In this document: positions 59,151 through 64,000 of the stretch, piece after piece
Position numbering within the stretch: the first letter of the stretch is position 1
Layout of the letters: each line of letters opens with the position of its first letter
Source of the DNA: JBJHDF01 sp050486405
GTDB taxonomy: Bacteria > Pseudomonadota > Gammaproteobacteria > Pseudomonadales > Cellvibrionaceae
Reading direction: 5' to 3'
Assembly: GCA_050486405.1 (NCBI GenBank)
Contig: JBJHDF010000017.1
Coordinates: 26,671-90,670, forward strand
DNA: 64,000 bases
Notes under the pieces: generated by a model
Databases searched by the model: none
Told to the model about the DNA's origin: nothing
What the model saw: the letters and a program-made list of their open reading frames with translations, nothing else
Translations under genes and position numbers: made by a program

Positions 59151-59822
59151 CTACACATCCCAGAACATTCCAGAGTTTACAATGAGCTCTGCTATCGTAT
59201 AATCATCGGGCGTGTTCACCTCATGCCCTTCAAAATGATCAATAAAATTGAAAAAAGGATTCTTACCAATTCTTTTGCGGCGCTCATTATAGGCATCTCT
59301 TCTGAAAACATACACAGAAGATTGCTCAAAAATAACTGGCGTCAATTCAGATAGTTTCGGGATTGGCTTATCAAGTGAGTAATTAAGCGGCTTATCGTTA
59401 AACCAGGAAAGCTTATGGAATCGGAACGCTGTTAGAGCTGAGTCGTGCCCCCCAAATCTTACTGCATCAATGCATTTACTCAATGTTTTTGGCTGCAAAA
59501 AAGGACTATTGGGATGTATTAGCACTACGACATCAGCATCTACCTGAGCAAGAAATGCATCAATGATATCTTCTATGGCAATATCTTCTGAATCCAAAGA
59601 CGCTGGGCGCTGAAGATACTCGTAATCTGTATTGCCGTCTAGATACTCCAGGACTTTTGTATCAGAACAGTAGATATAGGTTTGATCGACCTGAGGAACC
59701 CTATTTAGCAGCCGCAATGTATAGTTAATCAAATACTTCCCTCCCAATTTTTTTAGGTTTTTATGCTCCTTCTGATTCGGTCTGTAATCTAGCCAGTATG
59801 GGACAAAAGCAACAGTTTTCAT
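59151..59822 (-). CDS. NeuA/acylneuraminate cytidylyltransferase-like protein
   Basis: A 223-residue protein starting MKTVAFVPYWLDYRPNQKEHKN; LKKLGGKYLINYTLRLLNRV and VVLIHPNSPFLQPKTLSKCI (about residues 97-116) follow the CMP-sugar synthetase plan (P-x-R replaced, LQPTSP replaced by HPNSP). The catalytic arginine-lysine loop is altered (PYWLDYRPNQKE instead of PARGGSKG), so substrate or activity may differ. First gene of the cassette that also holds the aroB-, SDR- and kdsB-like genes. Confidence 0.72.
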   Translation of the reverse strand: MKTVAFVPYWLDYRPNQKEHKNLKKLGGKYLINYTLRLLNRVPQVDQTYIYCSDTKVLEYLDGNTDYEYLQRPASLDSEDIAIEDIIDAFLAQVDADVVVLIHPNSPFLQPKTLSKCIDAVRFGGHDSALTAFRFHKLSWFNDKPLNYSLDKPIPKLSELTPVIFEQSSVYVFRRDAYNERRKRIGKNPFFNFIDHFEGHEVNTPDDYTIAELIVNSGMFWDV

Positions 59823-60004
59823 TTTTAATTCCTATTCATGAAGCGCTCAAAGATGTGTAATCGCCCCGTTTTTACCAGTCGAATAAGTATAAAGTTGACC
59901 TACTTTTAGCAGTGGTATTGGGGCTATCCCCCGATAGCTATGTTTAGCCGCCCGTTATTGTAATTGTCGCTGCCTCTGAGAGTACAGCCTAGTATTTTCA
60001 TCAG

Positions 60005-60679
60005 CTACGCACTTTTACTTAGTTGATTTGCGAAGTTATGTAGCTCGAGATCTAGTTTATGCTTCTCTTTTAAAGCGTCCAATATGCTGCAATCAAGTTC
60101 CTTTCGAGACACAAAAGAGAAGCCATCAGGTACCGAAAATCGCTCTTTTGTGACATTAAGCCGTTTGAATTCAGGAAATTCTACTTGTGAAAACTTAGCT
60201 TTGAAGTATTCTTTCACCTTTCTCTCTGAGTTCTCAATGGAAGTCAAATACATTAACTTATAAATTTCCTCAAAATATTTCCAATAAGTTCTATAGCCTA
60301 AAAATTTCGCTTGCGAATTTTCTCGAATGGATAACGCAAACTCACTAAAGGAAGTGTCCCGAATAGCAAGATATTTTGGGTGATTTTTGTTCGATAAAAT
60401 GAAATTGTACAAACTAACAATTCTATCATTAGGGTCGCGTACAACAGTAAAAATACTTACGTTTTCTGGCATGTATTCTGGATGTGTTACAAGTTGCTTA
60501 TAGGAGAGGTGACCTACTATGGCATCATGTTTCGAAATTTCTCTTACAGTATGAAAGTCGCAAGGGTGAACATCGCCCTTATTTCCACCTTTGACATGAA
60601 GAACTTTATCAAAGAGGAAGTTGTAGTATTGTGTTAGCGAGAACCCACCACACTTTGGAATATGTAAAAAAACATTCAT
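60005..60679 (-). CDS. Sulfotransferase family 2-like protein
   Basis: A 224-residue protein with NVFLHIPKCGGFSLTQYYNF (residues 2-21) as P-loop and FTVVRDPNDRIVSLYNFIL (about residues 77-95) as second motif. The HIPKCGG form matches Sulfotransfer_2 enzymes. Small and AT-rich. It follows the other sulfotransferase gene by 9 bases. Confidence 0.82.
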   Translation of the reverse strand: MNVFLHIPKCGGFSLTQYYNFLFDKVLHVKGGNKGDVHPCDFHTVREISKHDAIVGHLSYKQLVTHPEYMPENVSIFTVVRDPNDRIVSLYNFILSNKNHPKYLAIRDTSFSEFALSIRENSQAKFLGYRTYWKYFEEIYKLMYLTSIENSERKVKEYFKAKFSQVEFPEFKRLNVTKERFSVPDGFSFVSRKELDCSILDALKEKHKLDLELHNFANQLSKSA

Positions 60680-60688
60680 TTCACTAAC

Positions 60689-61486
60689 CTATACTTGGTA
60701 GTTGAAAAATGCTAAAAAACTTTCCAGGTCGACATTCAACTTAGATATGGTTTCTGGCGACAATTTATCTTTGTAATTTCCCGGATGCACCTGCCGAACA
60801 TGGCTGGTAACCTGCTCCGCATCAGGAATCAAATCGTGTTTTTTGGCTATTTTTTCAATAGCGATTTTGTCTATCGGTAAGTCAAAATGCTCTGCAATAG
60901 CTTTCAGCAGATCAGGCTTATCGTAAATAACGTCCTCATATCGAATAATTTTTGTATATTTTTCTGGCAACTTATTTCTATATACTTCAAAATTTCTCAA
61001 ATAGCTTTTTTTTCTGGACAATACAAATGAATCAATATCCATTGAGTTTACAACTTTGCGCTCTTGCAATCGCGCATAATCCCCATCTTTCACAACATGG
61101 GATTTTGCAATCGAGAAGTACAAAGAAACCAACATGTCTCTTGGATCTCTTGTTAGCCAGATGCACTTTGCTTCATTTAAGTCCAAGTCAAAATTTTTGG
61201 GATAATGACGAAATCCAGTATAGATTACACCTTTTTTCGAAAACACATTTTTTGCATCATTGGCGATTTGTCCTGGATTTACGCCGAGATTAAACGCTGC
61301 ACCAAACAATGAGAAACTTGGTATTGCTATTTCCTTGCAGTAATCGCGCACTAGCCGGTCCAGTAAAGTAGAACCACTTTTCGCAAAAGCAAATACAAAA
61401 CTACTTGGAAAGTTTAACTGGCTGGATGGTATTGAAAGGGTGTAATTCTTACCTTCCGTTGACGTCAATTCTATACTATTGGTCAT
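60689..61486 (-). CDS. Sulfotransferase domain protein
   Basis: A 265-residue protein with FVFAFAKSGSTLLDRLV (residues 31-47) and CIWLTRDPRDMLVSLYFSI (about residues 108-126), both PAPS-binding motifs in good form; IIRYEDVIYDKPDLLKAIA is a further conserved segment. Similar in build to the sulfotransferase at 21952 but AT-rich and not a recent copy. Three bases separate it from the glycosyltransferase gene upstream. Confidence 0.85.
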   Translation of the reverse strand: MTNSIELTSTEGKNYTLSIPSSQLNFPSSFVFAFAKSGSTLLDRLVRDYCKEIAIPSFSLFGAAFNLGVNPGQIANDAKNVFSKKGVIYTGFRHYPKNFDLDLNEAKCIWLTRDPRDMLVSLYFSIAKSHVVKDGDYARLQERKVVNSMDIDSFVLSRKKSYLRNFEVYRNKLPEKYTKIIRYEDVIYDKPDLLKAIAEHFDLPIDKIAIEKIAKKHDLIPDAEQVTSHVRQVHPGNYKDKLSPETISKLNVDLESFLAFFNYQV

Positions 61487-61489
61487 GCT

Positions 61490-62656
61490 CTAAATTCCAT
61501 CAAAATAGTCCAGAAAGCTTTTGTAATGATCAAGACTCTCTTTACCCAAATATTTAATATAATATCCGGATCCCTTACTGGTTTCGTTCGAAGATGCCCA
61601 TTCCCGTGCTTTTTCAAAACGCTTTGCGGAATCAAACTCAGCCTCGGGAGGAAAATGAATAGATTCCACTGCAGTGCGGTACCTCAGCACGTTATAGCCT
61701 TGGCTGAACATCTCATAGAGTAATGACGTCGTATGGCCTACAACAAGATCAATATCTTTGGGGATTTCATCCACTATATTCAATTTAGGGAACTTTTTTA
61801 AATACATTGCTCTTTCATTGCTAGGATGCAGCTTTACCAAAATTCGTTTTAGATCTTTGCGCATAGCAGATAGTACTATCGATATCATATTTATATTTTG
61901 TTTATCAAACATATTTTGATCGGAAACAATTAAGATGTATCCAGATTTTCCTGAGGAGGCCCTAAAAGAGACAGGGTTTAACGTTGGCTTTCCGACCACA
62001 ACAACTTTACTGTCCGGCCGGTATTTTTGAATTAAATTGGCGGTACAGTCTCCCCATGCCAGAAAATAATCTGCCACATGATTCTTATAATTAATGACAT
62101 TTATATTCTCTTCATTAAAGTACTCTACATACAGTCCGTGCTGCATGGTTGCGGTTGGCACTTTAGAAATCTTAAACGCTTGGCAAAAAAAGTTTTCTGG
62201 TCCTTGCATGTCACTAAAGAATACTGCTTTTTTTGTATGCCGATAGAGCTTACCGAACATATAGCAGTATGATAAAAGCTTGATTTTCAATGCTTGATTT
62301 AGGTATGGATTTCCTTCTTCAATTACGTCTGCATAGCGATAATTATTTTTAATAAATCTAATTAATGAAACGTTTAAATTACTAGATTTATTGGATAGAT
62401 TAACGATGGTATAGTTTCTTAATCCAACCACTTTATTCAGAAGCAAATCATAATCTGATCGGTCCATGCTTTTATAAAAAATAAGTGTGGGGGAATTGGA
62501 GTTTAAGCTTATGTTAATATCAAGTTTTGTGCACTTCTGATTCACATCCTCTAAAAAACGTTTCTGAGACTCAATTCTACCAAGCTTCTTGAAAGAAGCT
62601 CGTTCCTGTGCAAATACCTTCGAGAAATCAATGCTTTTCAATAGCTCCCAGTTCAT
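61490..62656 (-). CDS. GT-B-like polysaccharide glycosyltransferase (polysialyltransferase/KpsS-like)
   Basis: About 388 residues. The C-terminal half reads VVVVGKPTLNP, ILIVSDQNMFDKQNINMI, RILVKLHPSNERAMYLK and VVGHTTSLLYEMFSQGYNVL, as in enzymes with the GT-B fold of capsule polymer synthesis (polysialyltransferase, KpsS, CDP-glycerol transferase-like), where the HP motif and the later Ser-Thr pair contact the CMP-bound donor. That would suit the cytidylyltransferases nearby. ATG 62656 has GGGAG 10 bases upstream; 62665 is possible. Confidence 0.6.
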   Translation of the reverse strand: MNWELLKSIDFSKVFAQERASFKKLGRIESQKRFLEDVNQKCTKLDINISLNSNSPTLIFYKSMDRSDYDLLLNKVVGLRNYTIVNLSNKSSNLNVSLIRFIKNNYRYADVIEEGNPYLNQALKIKLLSYCYMFGKLYRHTKKAVFFSDMQGPENFFCQAFKISKVPTATMQHGLYVEYFNEENINVINYKNHVADYFLAWGDCTANLIQKYRPDSKVVVVGKPTLNPVSFRASSGKSGYILIVSDQNMFDKQNINMISIVLSAMRKDLKRILVKLHPSNERAMYLKKFPKLNIVDEIPKDIDLVVGHTTSLLYEMFSQGYNVLRYRTAVESIHFPPEAEFDSAKRFEKAREWASSNETSKGSGYYIKYLGKESLDHYKSFLDYFDGI

Positions 62657-62657
62657 A

Positions 62658-64000
62658 TCAATCATCTCCCAGAATCTGATTGACATTTCGACGAAATGCC
62701 TGGTAGTAAAAGCTATTTTTTTTGGTGTCTGATAATCCAAAGTTATCTATCTGTATTTTTATTGCTTCTAAGTAAGGCACTATTCCACCTTCGCTGGTGC
62801 CACCAGCATAAAACTTGCATACTACAGTTTCTACATGCTTGAATTTCGCCCCTGACTTATATAACTTGACGAACTGGTTGTAATCAGCCGCGCTTTTAAA
62901 GCTCATGTCAAACTTATTTTTTAACAATGTCGACGTTTTGGTGAACACAGCCTGATGGCAAAAGGGAATGCGTGCGTTAATTGTGTCAATTGACTTGGCT
63001 TTCTGAACGGTTACTTGGTTTCCATTAACATATTCCCTGTCTCCGTAAATCACGTCATATTCGTCATCAAACAGGCTTCCTGCAAAAATATCTTTCAAAA
63101 CATCTTTATGTGCGAACTCATCTCCCGCATTCATGAATATGGAATAGTAGCCTGCTGCCAAATCTATAGCCTTATTCATTGCATCATATATGCCATTATC
63201 TGGTTCTGAGATTGCAATATCAATATTGGCTGTATTTTTTTCTATAACCTCTTTAGTTCCATCTTTTGAATCTCCGTCGACTATGATGAATTCAAGATTT
63301 GGGTAATCTAGTGATTTTACACTTTCTATTGTTCTCAAAAGGCCTAGCTTGTCATTATAGACTACAGTTAATATGGAAATCTTAGGATAAACGCTCTTTG
63401 ACTTTAAGAACCCTCTCTGATCTAAATTTTCTAACAAGCGCTGCAGGACCCCTTTCGCAAAAGGGTCGCTATCAAAATCAGCTATGGCTATCATGTCATT
63501 TATCTTGCGCCCTGCACCTTTCGAGTTAGTAGTTAAGTCCTCTAAAGCAGAGTTCAAATAATACTCACAATTATTCAGTGAAATAGATTTTACAAACTGT
63601 GTTTTCTTCCATTCATTATTATCTTTTAGGTGACTAAAGGCTGCTCTCGCTGCCTCTGAAGCTCCCAGTAGATATTGCTGCCTGCTTCTGCCACCACTTT
63701 TAAAATTACATACTGGAATGGGTACATAATTGAACTTAAAACCATCAACATATCTATCTAAAATGAATTTATAATCCGCCGCTAACCTAAAGCTTTCATC
63801 GTAGGGATATCGGAGCAATAAGGTTCTACTATTGAAGACAGCTTGGTGGTAAACTACTTCTGTATAGAATATATCGGAAAGGTCTCCAGCTTTCTCATAA
63901 GTTCTAATACCATTTACTTCCGTTCTATATCGGTCGCCATATATGAAATCAGCGCTCAAGTCAGCGTTATTTATAATATCGTCTACTGTAGTCGGCGAGG
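62658..64000 (-). CDS. Tandem-domain GT2 glycosyltransferase, 5' end outside window
   Basis: The frame is open to the right edge, so the gene starts beyond 64000. The visible 447 codons hold the second half of one GT2 domain (ADFIYGDRY..., YHQAVFNSRTLLL, FRLAADYKF) and then a whole second one: ISILTVVYNDKLGLLRTIES, LEFIIVDGDSKDGTKEVI, ISEPDNGIYDAMNKAI (acidic metal site), VIYGDREYV, FCHQAVFTKTSTLL and FKSAADYNQFV. The paired repeat of YGD...HQAVF...AADY shows two related transferase domains in one chain, as in enzymes that build alternating linkages. Confidence 0.8.
   Translation of the reverse strand, partial: SPTTVDDIINNADLSADFIYGDRYRTEVNGIRTYEKAGDLSDIFYTEVVYHQAVFNSRTLLLRYPYDESFRLAADYKFILDRYVDGFKFNYVPIPVCNFKSGGRSRQQYLLGASEAARAAFSHLKDNNEWKKTQFVKSISLNNCEYYLNSALEDLTTNSKGAGRKINDMIAIADFDSDPFAKGVLQRLLENLDQRGFLKSKSVYPKISILTVVYNDKLGLLRTIESVKSLDYPNLEFIIVDGDSKDGTKEVIEKNTANIDIAISEPDNGIYDAMNKAIDLAAGYYSIFMNAGDEFAHKDVLKDIFAGSLFDDEYDVIYGDREYVNGNQVTVQKAKSIDTINARIPFCHQAVFTKTSTLLKNKFDMSFKSAADYNQFVKLYKSGAKFKHVETVVCKFYAGGTSEGGIVPYLEAIKIQIDNFGLSDTKKNSFYYQAFRRNVNQILGDD

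Noticed and set aside
59930..59965. Hairpin GCTATCGGGGGATAGC as a terminator after the 60005 gene
   Set aside because: The stem is only 6 bases and no T-run follows on either strand.
1..64000. CRISPR array, tRNA, rRNA or complete insertion sequence
   Set aside because: No regularly spaced repeats, cloverleaf or rRNA-like sequence was seen, and only fragments of transposases are present.

Overview
The window reads as chromosomal DNA of a Gammaproteobacterium, probably marine. The order murJ-ribF-ileS-lspA-fkpB-ispH next to fimT-pilV-pilW-pilX-pilY1 matches the Pseudomonas-type arrangement. The many carbohydrate sulfotransferase-like genes are a trait common in sea-dwelling bacteria. No rRNA, tRNA or CRISPR array was seen. 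All identifications are by reading motifs; no database search was run.

Layout. (1) 1-15.2 kb, GC-rich core: type IV pilus minor pilin genes with pilY1 running off the left edge, a second divergent fimT, ispH, fkpB, lspA, ileS, ribF, a DUF342/FapA gene, murJ and a small OmpA-like gene. (2) 15.5-18.3 kb, a rightward operon: a DxD-type glycosyltransferase-like gene, a sulfotransferase-like gene, and a TylF-like methyltransferase. (3) 28.1-18.2 kb, a leftward ten-gene operon. It makes a CDP-linked 6-deoxy, probably C-methyl-branched sugar (rfbF, rfbG, 3,5-epimerase-like, C-methyltransferase, SDR) and adds a CmcI-like enzyme, a sulfotransferase, two tandem glycosyltransferase paralogues and an FkbM methyltransferase. 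(4) 28.3-33.3 kb: a further sulfotransferase-like gene, a Gfo/Idh/MocA oxidoreductase, and trpG-trpD-trpC with a terminator. (5) 33.4-40.2 kb rightward: rfbBACD for dTDP-L-rhamnose, a GT2 glycosyltransferase, a GMC oxidoreductase and a Tat-signal protein. (6) 40.2-64 kb leftward, with GC falling steadily: cysC and cysQ, a sulfotransferase, a membrane protein with a kinase-like tail, a WbqC-like gene, another sulfotransferase, a GT-D/DegT fusion, a scarred region of gene and IS fragments around a secreted S74 tail-fibre-like protein, another sulfotransferase, an exostosin-like glycosyltransferase, fcl and gmd for GDP-L-fucose, a cassette with an AroB-like cyclase plus two cytidylyltransferase-like genes and an SDR, two more sulfotransferases, a GT-B-like transferase, and a tandem-GT2 protein cut by the right edge.

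How it fits together. From 15 kb onward this is a surface-polysaccharide locus. It supplies dTDP-rhamnose, GDP-fucose, a CDP-branched deoxysugar and an unknown CMP/CDP-activated product. It decorates them by O-methylation (three methyltransferases) and above all by sulfation: eight sulfotransferase-like genes stand beside cysC (makes the sulfate donor PAPS) and cysQ (removes the by-product PAP). No Wzx, Wzy, Wza or ABC export genes were recognised, so the locus probably continues to the right.

The most unusual feature is its assembly. Several sulfotransferase-bearing segments lie between partial duplications of neighbouring resident sequences (a promoter-containing leader at 28.1/29.2 kb, the cysQ start at 41.5/42.4 kb, fcl at 48.3/54.0 kb), and broken copies of cysC/cysQ, fcl, transposases and a HAD phosphatase litter the joints. 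This suggests repeated cargo insertion by recombination at short duplications.
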